A DNA stretch of 64,000 nucleotides, taken from positions 1-64,000 of the forward strand of contig NZ_JACARC010000043.1 in NCBI RefSeq assembly GCF_013386825.1. The letters run 5' to 3'. A model generated the notes under the pieces. The model did no database searches and was not told where the DNA came from. It saw only the letters and a list, made by a program, of their open reading frames with translations. The DNA comes from Pseudomonas sp. IPO3778 (GTDB lineage: Bacteria > Pseudomonadota > Gammaproteobacteria > Pseudomonadales > Pseudomonadaceae). The position numbers and the translations under genes were made by a program. Of this stretch, positions 7,524 to 15,898 are shown piece after piece (position 1 is the stretch's first letter; every line of letters begins with the position of its first letter).

Positions 7524-9848
7524 TTAATTCATCCAGCCTTTGACCCAATCCATCACCGATTCAGCGCTGGCGGGCGCACTGGCGCCGCACGCTGCACCGG
7601 GAGGTGGTTCGCTGCCGCGAATATACGGCATCTGCACCGCGCCCGGACAGTTGGCATCGGAGCCCTGGCCCGTATGCGGATCGATCCAGGCCTGAACGAT
7701 ATTGTCTGGCTGCGGCATGTTCAGCGGCAGAGGATCGGCCTTCTTCATGAAACTGGTCCATACCTGCAGTGCGCCGGTAGCACCGGTGAACGGTGTCTTG
7801 CCGTTGTCATCGCGGCCCAACCACACCACCGCCAGCAGGTCCTGGCTGAAGCCGGCGAACCAGCTGTCCCGGGAGTCGTTACTGGTGCCGCTCTTGCCGG
7901 CCAGCGTCAGGTTGGCCGGCAGCACGTTGTAGGCCGAGCGCCCGGTCCCTTCACGCATCACGCGCTGCATGGCGTTCTGGATCAGGTAGATCGAGGCCGG
8001 GTCAAAGCGCTGCTGAATCTGGAACGGATAACGCTTGAGCGGCTCACCTTCAGCCGTCAACACGCTACGGATCCCGCGCATCGGCGTATTGAAACCACCG
8101 TTGGCCAGGGTCTGGTACATGGTCGCCACTTCCATCGGGCTCATCGCGCCAGCGCCCAACAGCATCGATGGGAACGCCGGGAACTCGCGGGTGATGCCCA
8201 ACCGGGCGAGCGTCTTGAGAACATTCGGCACGCCCAGCTCAAGGCCGAGGCGGGAAGTCGAGATGTTGTAGGAATGCGCCAAGCCCTGGTACAGGAAAAT
8301 CGTACCGTGGGAGCGACGGTCAAAGTTATGCGGCGTCCACATCTGGCCATCAGCCCCTTTGACCGACAACGGGTCATCGGACAGCCAACTGGTCAGCGTG
8401 TACTTGCTCGGTTTTTCCAGCGCGGTCAGGTATACCGCCGGCTTGACCAGCGAGCCAATCGGCCGCACCGCGTCCAGCGCCCGGTTGAATCCGGCAAAGC
8501 TGGCCTGGCGGCTGCCGATCATGGCCTGGACCTCACCGGTTTCCGGGTTGGTCACCACCATCGCTGCCTCGACGTCGTCGGAACCTTTACGGCCCGCCAG
8601 ACGCTTGAAGGTGTCGTTGACCGACGCCTCGGCCTTCATCTGCAGGATCGGGTCGAAACTGGTGAAGATCCGCAGGCCCTCTTCGGTCAGGTCTTCGTCG
8701 CGGTAGTCTTCACGCAACTGGCGCTTGACCAGGTCGATGAAGCCCGGGAATGAGCTGTCGGCGAGCTTGCCGCGGGTGGTCACACCCAGTGGCATTTTCT
8801 TCGCGGCAGCAACTTGCTCCGGCGTTGCGACACCTTGTTGCTCCAGTACATCGAGCACCAGGTTACGCCGTTCCAGCGCACGCTCGGGGTTGCGACGCGG
8901 GTTGTAGTAGGACGGCCCCTTGACCATGCCCACCAGCAACGCCACTTGATGCAACTTCAGCTCGGACAACGGCTGGCCAAAGAAGAACTGGCTGGCCAGG
9001 CCGAAACCGTGCACCGCACGCTGGCCGTCCTGGCCGACGAACACTTCATTGAGGTACGCCTCAAGAATTTCCTGCTTGCTGTAATGCAACTCCAGCAGCA
9101 TCGCCATCATGGCTTCGGTGAGTTTGCGGGTCAGGCTGCGCTCGTTGGTCAGGTAGAAGTTCTTGACCAATTGTTGCGTCAGCGTACTGCCGCCCTGGGT
9201 CATCTTGCCGCCGGAGGTATTGACCCAAAGGGCACGAGCAATGGACTTGGGCGACACGCCCCAGTGGCTGTAGAAATCCCGGTCTTCCACGGCAATCAGG
9301 GTATCGAGCAAGTAAGGCGGCACCTGATCAATCTTGATCAGGATGCGGTCTTCCAGGTTTTTAGGATAAATCCCACCGATCAATAAGGGCTCCAGGCGCA
9401 CCACCGGCAGCTTCGAGCCATTGAGCGAGGACAGTTCGGCCACATAATCGCCAGAGAAACGCACGCGCACCGGCTGGGGTTTTTCCAGGCCTTCATAGAA
9501 CTGGAAGCCGCGGGTGTTCAAGTCGACGGTGTTGCCGCTAACGGCTGCGGCGCCGGGGCCATTGCTCACGGCTTCGCGGCGATAGCCCAGGGCGTCGAGC
9601 TCGGTGAGGAAGTCATCCTTGCTCAGCTTCTGGCCGGTGAACAGCTCCAGCGGGCGCGCGTAAACCTTGGCCGGAATGGTCCAACGCTTGCCGGAGAACT
9701 TCTCCTGGACCACGGCATCGAGGTAAACCGCGAAGCCGGCGATCACTACAAGCCCTACCAGGCTGAGCTTAAGCGCCCAGCCCAGCCATGGGCGCAGGCC
9801 GCGGGAAGGAGGTTTTTTACGGGAACGGGGAGATCGGGTACGAGTCAT
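7524..9848 (-). CDS. mrcB: Penicillin-binding protein 1B (class A, bifunctional)
   Basis: A 774-residue bifunctional peptidoglycan synthase. A short Arg/Pro-rich cytoplasmic tail and one membrane anchor (about 24-45) precede a UvrB-like UB2H region, the GT51 glycosyltransferase (catalytic Glu188 in VEDRDFYSHWG; QGGSTLTQQLVKN at 218-230) and the transpeptidase (nucleophile Ser466 in SLVK, SYN at 526-528, KSGT at 652-655). All three transpeptidase motifs are intact. It polymerises and crosslinks peptidoglycan at the outer face of the inner membrane. Followed closely by a lipoprotein and yqcC. Confidence 0.97.
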   Translation of the reverse strand: MTRTRSPRSRKKPPSRGLRPWLGWALKLSLVGLVVIAGFAVYLDAVVQEKFSGKRWTIPAKVYARPLELFTGQKLSKDDFLTELDALGYRREAVSNGPGAAAVSGNTVDLNTRGFQFYEGLEKPQPVRVRFSGDYVAELSSLNGSKLPVVRLEPLLIGGIYPKNLEDRILIKIDQVPPYLLDTLIAVEDRDFYSHWGVSPKSIARALWVNTSGGKMTQGGSTLTQQLVKNFYLTNERSLTRKLTEAMMAMLLELHYSKQEILEAYLNEVFVGQDGQRAVHGFGLASQFFFGQPLSELKLHQVALLVGMVKGPSYYNPRRNPERALERRNLVLDVLEQQGVATPEQVAAAKKMPLGVTTRGKLADSSFPGFIDLVKRQLREDYRDEDLTEEGLRIFTSFDPILQMKAEASVNDTFKRLAGRKGSDDVEAAMVVTNPETGEVQAMIGSRQASFAGFNRALDAVRPIGSLVKPAVYLTALEKPSKYTLTSWLSDDPLSVKGADGQMWTPHNFDRRSHGTIFLYQGLAHSYNISTSRLGLELGVPNVLKTLARLGITREFPAFPSMLLGAGAMSPMEVATMYQTLANGGFNTPMRGIRSVLTAEGEPLKRYPFQIQQRFDPASIYLIQNAMQRVMREGTGRSAYNVLPANLTLAGKSGTSNDSRDSWFAGFSQDLLAVVWLGRDDNGKTPFTGATGALQVWTSFMKKADPLPLNMPQPDNIVQAWIDPHTGQGSDANCPGAVQMPYIRGSEPPPGAACGASAPASAESVMDWVKGWMN

Positions 9849-9966
9849 GGCGGCGGATTATACGCACTTTATTGATGACCAACATGAGCCGGACAGCGGT
9901 TTGCACGACCGCTTGTAGGAGCCATAATGCCCGCCATGAATTTTCCCAGACTCTGAAGGATCGCCC

Positions 9967-11523
9967 GTGAGCCAGTCCCTGATTGCAGCCCTACAAAACC
10001 CGGCCCTGTTTCCCCATCCAGTGGATAAGTTCCAAGTCATCGAAACCCATATTTCCTGGGTCCTGCTCACGGGTGACTACGCCTATAAGATGAAGAAGCC
10101 GGTCAATTTCGGCTTCCTCGATTTCACCTCCCTGGACGCCCGCAGCCACTTCTGCAATGAAGAACTGCGCCTCAACCAGCGCCTGACCGACGATTTGTAT
10201 CTCGAAGTGTTGCCAATCACCGGCAGCGCTGAAGCACCGCAGTTAGGCGGCGACGGCCCAGTACTCGACTACGTATTGAAAATGCGCCAGTTCCCGCAAA
10301 GCCAGTTGCTCAGCACCTTGCAAGCCAACGGCGAGCTGACCAACGCGCACATCGACGAAATGGCCAGGCAGATTGCGCACTTTCACCTGAATGCCCCCAA
10401 AGTGCCGGCCACCCACTCCGCCGGCACGCCGCACGATGTCATGGCGCCGGTGCTGCAGAACTTCGAGCAGATCCGCCCGTTCCTCAGCGACAAGGCCGAC
10501 CTGGCACAACTGGAAGCCTTGCAGGCCTGGGCAGAAAGCAGCTTCGAGCGCCTCAAGCCGCTGTTCGAGCAACGCAAACTCAATGGCTTCATTCGCGAGT
10601 GCCACGGTGATATCCACCTCGGCAACGCCACAATGATTGATGGCCACGTAGTGATCTTCGACTGCATCGAGTTCAACGAGCCGTTCCGCTTCACCGACGT
10701 GTATGCCGACACCGGTTTCCTGGCGATGGACCTGGAAGACCGTGGCCTCAAGAGCCTGGCGCGACGTTTTATCAGCCAGTACCTGGAGCTGACCGGCGAC
10801 TATCAAGGCCTGGAACTGCTGAACTTCTACAAGGCCTACCGCGCCCTGGTACGCGCCAAGGTCGCGCTGTTCAGCATGCCTTCCGAGGCGGACGCGGTGC
10901 AGCGCGCGACCACCCTGCGGCAATACCGCAACTACGCCAACCTGGCGGAAAGCTATAGCACCATCCCGTCGCGCTTCCTGGCCATCACCCACGGCGTATC
11001 GGCCGTGGGTAAAAGCCACGTGGCGATGCGCCTGGTAGAAGCACTGGGTGCCATTCGCCTGCGTTCGGACGTAGAGCGCAAGCGTCTGTTCGGCGAACAG
11101 CAGGTCGAGAACACGCCGCAGGCCGGGATATACGCCGCAGACGCCAGCGCCGCCACCTACGCGCGCTTGAACGAGATCGCCGACACCGTGCTGCGCGCCG
11201 GTTTCCCGGTGGTGCTGGACGCGACCTTCCTCAAGCGTGAACAACGTGACGCTGCGGCCAAAATCGCCGAGGCCACGGGTGCACCGTTCCTGATCCTCGA
11301 CTGCAATGCGCCTCAGGCCGTTATCGCTGCCTGGCTGGCACAACGTCAGGCGGACAAGAACGATCCTTCCGACGCCACCCTGACCGTCATCGACGAGCAG
11401 CAGACCAAGCGTGACCCCCTCAGCGCGGAGGAATTGCTGCTCAGCAAACGTGTAGAGACCAATGAAAGCGGGACCCTGGACGCCTTGGTGGCCCATATTC
11501 GCCAACGCCTGCCGGGGCTGTAA
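9967..11523 (+). CDS. APH-like kinase fused to a P-loop (AAA_33) kinase domain
   Basis: A 518-residue two-domain protein. The N-terminal part (about 1-320) resembles aminoglycoside phosphotransferase/choline kinase folds, with the catalytic-loop motif HGDIHLGN at 213-220 and a metal-binding FDCIEF. The C-terminal part (about 335-518) is a nucleotide kinase-like P-loop domain with Walker A GVSAVGKS at 343-350. The substrate is unknown; the family is widely annotated as a bifunctional APH/ATP-binding protein but this is not evidence of drug resistance. GTG start with GAAGGA six bases upstream. Transcribed divergently from mrcB. Confidence 0.85.
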   Translation: MSQSLIAALQNPALFPHPVDKFQVIETHISWVLLTGDYAYKMKKPVNFGFLDFTSLDARSHFCNEELRLNQRLTDDLYLEVLPITGSAEAPQLGGDGPVLDYVLKMRQFPQSQLLSTLQANGELTNAHIDEMARQIAHFHLNAPKVPATHSAGTPHDVMAPVLQNFEQIRPFLSDKADLAQLEALQAWAESSFERLKPLFEQRKLNGFIRECHGDIHLGNATMIDGHVVIFDCIEFNEPFRFTDVYADTGFLAMDLEDRGLKSLARRFISQYLELTGDYQGLELLNFYKAYRALVRAKVALFSMPSEADAVQRATTLRQYRNYANLAESYSTIPSRFLAITHGVSAVGKSHVAMRLVEALGAIRLRSDVERKRLFGEQQVENTPQAGIYAADASAATYARLNEIADTVLRAGFPVVLDATFLKREQRDAAAKIAEATGAPFLILDCNAPQAVIAAWLAQRQADKNDPSDATLTVIDEQQTKRDPLSAEELLLSKRVETNESGTLDALVAHIRQRLPGL

Positions 11524-11617
11524 GAAATATTTCTTGGTCGTGCAGCCTTCCGGGGCTCACGGCCGAGCAATAGTGGCACTATAATGGCGTCATAATTCCA
11601 ACACGGGAGTCGCCATT

Positions 11618-11962
11618 GTGAGCCAGCCGAAGCTACTTGATACCCCGCTTTACGCGCTTCTGCATAAAGATGACATCCGAGGCTTCAACCAGGAGCGCCC
11701 GAAAGACGGCGCCATCGATATGCGTGGCGGCGACTTTCGCGGCCTGGATTTACGCGACCTGAACGCCGAGGGCGTGGACTTCACCGACGCTTATTTCCGC
11801 TCCGCCGATTTGCGCGGCCTGGATTTGCGTGGGTGCCCATTGGAAGGTGCGAGCCTGGCGCACGCACAGATCTCCGGTGCTTACTTCCCTCCCGAGTTGA
11901 GTGCTGACGAGATTCTGATGTCCGTCAATTTCGGCACACGCTTGCGCTACCGCACACGATAA
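11618..11962 (+). CDS. Pentapeptide-repeat protein
   Basis: A 114-residue protein whose centre (about 38-88) is made of pentapeptide repeats of A(D/N)LxG type: DFRGLDLRDLNAEGVDF, then DLRGLDLRGCPLEGASL. These stack as a right-handed quadrilateral beta-helix. No catalytic site is visible. The GTG start at 11618 is set by GGGAG eight bases upstream. Function is unknown; some pentapeptide proteins mimic DNA and bind gyrase, but at roughly eight or nine repeats this one is too short to assert that. Confidence 0.8.
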   Translation: MSQPKLLDTPLYALLHKDDIRGFNQERPKDGAIDMRGGDFRGLDLRDLNAEGVDFTDAYFRSADLRGLDLRGCPLEGASLAHAQISGAYFPPELSADEILMSVNFGTRLRYRTR

Positions 11963-12162
11963 ACCGCTGCATCGGCACCCGGCTACGCGCAAGGCGTACC
12001 GGGGCCTTTACCTTTTCCTACACCAAAATTCCACCCTGCCTTAGAAGCTTTTAGGTCGTTGCCGACCAAAGAACTACGCTTTTCCTACTGAGCGCTACAC
12101 TCCTTTCAGGCTTGCCTGGTCACGATACCCACCGAACCATTCGGCCGTCGCAAGGAGGCTTG

Positions 12163-12435
12163 ATGAACGATGAGCTGCAACACCTGAAAAACCTTGGCAA
12201 GACATCGGCGCAATGGCTGCATGCGGTGGGCATCCACAGCGCGTCCGATCTACGTCGCCTGGGGGCGGTAGACGCTTACCGCGCCGTACGCACCCGTGGT
12301 TTCAGGGCGTCCAAAGTCTTGTTGTACGCCATTGAAGGCGCGCTGATGGATGTGCACTGGAATGACATTCCCGCTGAGCGCAAGGAGGCTTTAAACCGTC
12401 AACTGGACGCCCTTTCGGCACGCCAGAAGAATTAA
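12163..12435 (+). CDS. TfoX/Sxy family protein (C-terminal domain only)
   Basis: A 90-residue protein matching the C-terminal helical (helix-hairpin-helix-like) domain of TfoX/Sxy: LKNLGKTSAQWLHAVGI ... DLRRLGAVDAYRAVR. The N-terminal TfoX domain is absent, which is common for stand-alone members in Pseudomonas. The ATG at 12163 follows a strong AAGGAGG. Competence regulation is known for full-length Sxy in Haemophilus and E. coli, and should not be transferred automatically. Confidence 0.82.
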   Translation: MNDELQHLKNLGKTSAQWLHAVGIHSASDLRRLGAVDAYRAVRTRGFRASKVLLYAIEGALMDVHWNDIPAERKEALNRQLDALSARQKN

Positions 12436-12513
12436 GACGGCACCTTGCACCCATGTTTCCGGGGACTTCAAACCCATACTTGAGGAAAGTCGAAGAGGCC
12501 GCAAAAACAAATG

Positions 12514-12541
12514 TTGACTCTCAAATGAGAATCGTTATGAT
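12514..12541 (+). promoter_or_regulatory. Fur-controlled promoter of the PrrF-type sRNA
   Basis: TTGACT (12514-12519), a 16-base spacer and TATGAT (12536-12541) form a good sigma-70 promoter. A Fur-box-like sequence (12521-12539) matches the 19-bp consensus at 14 positions by eye and covers the spacer and -10 element, so Fe-Fur should block RNA polymerase directly. Confidence 0.85.
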
Positions 12542-12547
12542 TATCAC

Positions 12548-12660
12548 AACTGGTCGCGAGATCAGCCGATAGCTGAAAGACCATTGGTTCGGACTCTCAG
12601 ATTATCTCCTCATCAGGCTAATCACGGTTATTTGACCCGGCGCTTGCCGGGTCTTTTTTT
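12548..12660 (+). ncRNA. prrF: PrrF-type iron-responsive small RNA
   Basis: A transcript of about 113 nt is predicted from the A at 12548 (AACTGGTCGCGAG, the recognisable PrrF 5' end) to the terminator. The highly conserved PrrF antisense core is present (CGGACTCTCAGATTATCTCC, 12590-12609, followed by TCATCAGGCTAATCACGG). PrrF RNAs are Hfq-dependent and repress iron-rich proteins such as SodB and TCA enzymes when iron is scarce. In P. aeruginosa two copies lie in tandem next to the phu heme genes; here one copy stands next to hmuV, in the corresponding place. Identification rests on recalled sequence and the Fur promoter. Confidence 0.92.
12634..12660 (+). terminator. Rho-independent terminator of prrF
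   Basis: GACCCGGC / GCCGGGTC stem with GCTT loop (12634-12653) followed by seven T residues. Confidence 0.95.
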
Positions 12661-12694
12661 GCCTGTGGAAAACTGCCTTAAACAACAGCGATTC

Positions 12695-13462
12695 TCAGCG
12701 CGCAATGATGAGTGGATGCCCACGCTCAGGATGCGGCTGCACCAGAACATCCAACCCGAATACGGCCTTGAGCGGCTCGGGACGCAAGACCTGCTCAGGT
12801 GTGTCCAGCGCATGCGGCCGCCCATCTTCCAGCAACAGGATCCGATCACAGTAGCGCGCCGCCAGGTTGAGGTCGTGAAGGATCACCAGCACCGCCGCAC
12901 CGCGGTCGGCAAACGTACGGATCGCCTGCAAGGTGGTGTGCTGGTGCAGCGGATCGAGCATTGACGTCGGCTCATCCAAAAGCAGCGTCTGCCCCGCCTC
13001 CCCCGGCCATAGTTGCGCCAGCACCCGCGCCAAGTGCACACGCTGCCTTTCGCCGCCCGACAATGCCAAATAGCTGCGACCGCTCAAATGCGCGACGTCG
13101 GCCGCTTGCAGGGCGGCGTTGATGATTTCATCGTCACGCGCCCGGCCGGTCTGATGAGGCAGGCGCCCCATACCGACGACCTCTTCGACACGAAAGGCAA
13201 AATCCAGGGTCGAGGCCTGCGGCAGTACCGCCAGGCGCTGGGCACGCAGGGTCGCGCCCCAGTCTTTCAACTCACGCTGATCCAGCCATACGCGGCCCTG
13301 ATCAGCCTGAAGCTCGCCGCATAACGCACCGAGCAAGGTACTCTTCCCCGCGCCGTTGGGCCCCAATACACCGAGGACCTCACCTGGCAGCAGGTCCAGG
13401 GTGACGTCTGCCAACACCGTTTTGCGCCCACGACGAATCTGCAGGTCTTCTACTCGCAGCAT
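12695..13462 (-). CDS. hmuV: Heme ABC transporter ATP-binding protein
   Basis: A 255-residue ABC ATPase. Walker A GPNGAGKS is at 34-41, the signature LSGGERQRVHLARVL is at about 134-148, and Walker B (LLLDEPTSMLD) and the switch histidine (ILHDLN) follow. It powers import of heme across the inner membrane with HmuU and HmuT. It shares one base with the hmuU stop. Assignment to heme rather than siderophore or cobalamin rests on HmuT-type partner, gene order T-U-V and the adjacent PrrF; equivalent genes in P. aeruginosa are called phuTUV. Confidence 0.92.
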   Translation of the reverse strand: MLRVEDLQIRRGRKTVLADVTLDLLPGEVLGVLGPNGAGKSTLLGALCGELQADQGRVWLDQRELKDWGATLRAQRLAVLPQASTLDFAFRVEEVVGMGRLPHQTGRARDDEIINAALQAADVAHLSGRSYLALSGGERQRVHLARVLAQLWPGEAGQTLLLDEPTSMLDPLHQHTTLQAIRTFADRGAAVLVILHDLNLAARYCDRILLLEDGRPHALDTPEQVLRPEPLKAVFGLDVLVQPHPERGHPLIIAR

Positions 13463-14499
13463 CAGGCACGTCCCCGTAACAACAGGTAGAGAAAAAACGG
13501 CGCACCGATAAACGCAGTAACAATGCCGATGGGCAATTCCGCGGGCGCCAGGGCCAGGCGCGCCACAAGATCGGCAAATAACAGCAAACTCGCCCCCGCC
13601 AGCACCGAGGCCGGCAGCAACACCCGATGATCGGGCCCCGCCAGCAGACGAACCAGATGCGGCACCACCAGCCCCACAAAACCGATCATCCCCGCCGCCG
13701 CCACTGCCGCGCCCACGCCCAGCGCGGTGCAGAACACCAGTTCGCGCTTGAGGCCTTCAACATCGATGCCCAAGTGACTGGCTTCCGACTCCCCCAGCAA
13801 CAACGCATTCAGCGCCTTGGCCCGGCGTGGCAGCCAGAGCGCAACGCCTGCGCTCACCAGTAGCAGCGGCCACAACCGCGAATAACTAGCGCCATTGAGG
13901 CTGCCCAAGTTCCAGAACGTGAGGGTGCGCAAGGTGGCGTCGTCCGCCAGGTAGGTAAACAGACCCACCGCCGAACTGGCGAGAGCCGTCAGGGCGATGC
14001 CCGCCAGCAACATGGTCGCGACATTGGTTTGGCCGTTACGCCGCCCCAGGCGATAGACCAGCGCCGTCACGCCCAAGCCGCCGAGAAACGCACACAGCGA
14101 CAACAGGTACGGCCCCAGCGCATCCGGTAGGCCGCCAAAAAACGCTCCCCCCACAATCGCAATCGCCGCGCCCAATGCCGCACCGCTGGAAACCCCGACC
14201 AGGCCAGGGTCAGCCAAAGGGTTACGAAACAGCCCCTGCATGGCAACGCCCGAGAGTGCCAACACGCCGCCAACGGCCAGGCCCAGCAGCGTACGGGGCA
14301 GACGAATCTGCCCGAGAATCAATTCCGCCTGCTCCAGGCCCTGAGCCTCGATCGGCACACCCAGCAAGCGCAAGGCTGCCCGCAGGGTGTCCATCAGCGG
14401 CAAGCTGACCGGCCCCAAAGCCAACGACAGCCAAATCGCCAGCACACACAGCAGGCTCAGCCCGATAAATAACGTTCGCGGTTTAACCAGAGTGGTCAT
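13462..14499 (-). CDS. hmuU: Heme ABC transporter permease
   Basis: A 345-residue FecCD/BtuC-type permease with about ten hydrophobic helices. Typical motifs are RLPRTLLGLAVGGVLALSGVAMQGLFRNPLADPGLVGVSSGA near residues 69-110 and GFVGLVVPHLVRLLAGPDHR near 270-293. It forms the channel for heme delivered by HmuT. Overlaps hmuT by four bases and hmuV by one, so all three are translationally coupled. Confidence 0.92.
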   Translation of the reverse strand: MTTLVKPRTLFIGLSLLCVLAIWLSLALGPVSLPLMDTLRAALRLLGVPIEAQGLEQAELILGQIRLPRTLLGLAVGGVLALSGVAMQGLFRNPLADPGLVGVSSGAALGAAIAIVGGAFFGGLPDALGPYLLSLCAFLGGLGVTALVYRLGRRNGQTNVATMLLAGIALTALASSAVGLFTYLADDATLRTLTFWNLGSLNGASYSRLWPLLLVSAGVALWLPRRAKALNALLLGESEASHLGIDVEGLKRELVFCTALGVGAAVAAAGMIGFVGLVVPHLVRLLAGPDHRVLLPASVLAGASLLLFADLVARLALAPAELPIGIVTAFIGAPFFLYLLLRGRA

Positions 14500-15374
14500 G
14501 GGGCAGTTTGGGCCTGGGATGGATAGAAGCCGGCGGAGAGCTTCACCAGGCTGTGCGGCAGGCGCGGTCCAAGCCCGCCCACCAGCAGGGTCGGGTCCAG
14601 TTCATACACGCGCCCGTTCTTGGCCGCCGGCGTCGAAGCCAGGATAGGGTTCTCTTTGAACAGCGCTGCGCGGGCGGCATCGCCTGTCAGGGCCCGATCG
14701 GCAAACACCAGAACGTCCGGATTGAGCCCCGCCAGCGACTCCACGGAAAACGGTTTGTAACCACTGTGGGTCGCCAGGTTATGGCCGCCGGCCTGCTGCA
14801 ACATCCAGTCAGCCGCCGTGTCTTTGCCCGCGATCAGCGGTTTGCCACCGGCATGCCCCAGCAACAACAACACCCCAGGCGCTTTTTGCGTCGCCTGGGC
14901 CTTGGTCACCCAGATCTTTTGTTGATCCAGTTGTTGCTGATAGTTGCTGAACAGCTCCGCCGCCTTGGCTTCACTGCCCAGCAACTTGCCCAAATGCTGA
15001 AGGTTGCCTTGCAGAGTCGGCAGGTCCGGCTCGGCGGAAAACAGCTCCACTTTCACACCCGCATTGCGGATTTGCGCCAGTACCGGCGGCGGGCCCATTT
15101 CCTCGGTACCCACCAGGATCTGCGGACGCAAACTGAGAATGCCCTCCGCCGACAACTGACGCTGATAACCAATGCTCGGCAACGCCTTGAGGGATTCCGG
15201 ATGCTGACTGGTGGTATCCACGCCCACCAACTTTGACTCACCGCCCAGGGCCGTCACCCATTCCGACAACGCACCACCGGCGCTGACCCAACGTTGTGGC
15301 AGTTCAGAGGCCTGGGCCCCCGCATTGACCAGCAGTCCGACAACGAGCGCAATAGCACTGGCACTCAGGCGCAT
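14496..15374 (-). CDS. hmuT: Heme ABC transporter periplasmic heme-binding protein
   Basis: A 292-residue class III binding protein (two lobes joined by a long helix), with a signal peptide of about 22 residues ending in GAQA. The sequence RWVSAGGALSEWVTALG near the mature N-terminus matches the HmuT/PhuT family, and a tyrosine in the SIGYQRQLSAEG stretch is a candidate heme ligand. Start at ATG 15374 is preceded by GGAAGG. First gene of hmuTUV; a Fur-type promoter lies about 110 bases upstream. No outer membrane heme receptor (phuR/hasR) or cytoplasmic heme chaperone (phuS) is present beside it. Confidence 0.92.
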   Translation of the reverse strand: MRLSASAIALVVGLLVNAGAQASELPQRWVSAGGALSEWVTALGGESKLVGVDTTSQHPESLKALPSIGYQRQLSAEGILSLRPQILVGTEEMGPPPVLAQIRNAGVKVELFSAEPDLPTLQGNLQHLGKLLGSEAKAAELFSNYQQQLDQQKIWVTKAQATQKAPGVLLLLGHAGGKPLIAGKDTAADWMLQQAGGHNLATHSGYKPFSVESLAGLNPDVLVFADRALTGDAARAALFKENPILASTPAAKNGRVYELDPTLLVGGLGPRLPHSLVKLSAGFYPSQAQTAP

Positions 15375-15485
15375 AAAAGGGTTTCCTTCCAAGGGGTGGG
15401 CCCACTGAAACACTCGCAATGTGACAGATCAACGCTGCCCGACATCGTACAGAGCGCCCAGTCAGCTTACGGGCGAAGCCGGCAT

Positions 15486-15513
15486 TTGATAATTGTTTGC
15501 ATTTGCGCGTCAA
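15486..15513 (-). promoter_or_regulatory. Candidate Fur-regulated promoter of hmuTUV
   Basis: On the minus strand TTGACG (15508-15513) and TATCAA (15486-15491) are 16 bases apart. A degenerate Fur-like 19-mer (15488-15506, about 12 of 19 matches) overlaps the spacer and -10. The site could also influence the divergent Rieske gene. Confidence 0.5.
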
Positions 15514-15580
15514 GCACCGGGCTCTCCGGCAAAATCAGGATAGCCTTGCAGCCCGCACACGGCGGCACTTAAGGATCGAT

Positions 15581-15898
15581 ATGAAGTTTCTCTGCGCCTC
15601 CAGCGAACTCGCACCCAATACCAGCCGCGGTTTCGATATCGACGGCCGCAAGCTGTTGGCCGTGCGCCGCGAAGGCATTGCCTACTTCTATATCAACCGT
15701 TGCCCACATCGCGGGGTGCCGCTGGAATGGAAGCCGCACCAGTTTCTCGACCCGAGCGCCAGCCTGATCCAATGCGCCACCCATGGCGCGCTGTTTTTGA
15801 TCGAGAGCGGTGAATGCGTCGCCGGGCCTTGCGCCGGCCAGAGCCTGACAGCCCTGCCCGGCCGAGAGGACGAACAGGGCCTGTGGGTAAACATCTAA
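15581..15898 (+). CDS. Small Rieske [2Fe-2S] protein
   Basis: A 105-residue single-domain Rieske protein. Cluster ligands are clear: Cys41 and His43 (CPHRGVPLEW) and Cys65 and His68 (CATHGALF). No signal peptide or membrane anchor is seen, so it is probably a soluble ferredoxin of the NirD/BphF kind that donates electrons to an unidentified partner; no oxygenase is encoded nearby. Start is ATG 15581. It converges on sfsA with a four-base overlap of the 3' ends. Confidence 0.88.
   Translation: MKFLCASSELAPNTSRGFDIDGRKLLAVRREGIAYFYINRCPHRGVPLEWKPHQFLDPSASLIQCATHGALFLIESGECVAGPCAGQSLTALPGREDEQGLWVNI

Noticed and set aside
9967..11523. Aminoglycoside resistance gene
   Set aside because: Only the fold is APH-like; core-genome location and fused kinase domain argue for a metabolic or housekeeping role.
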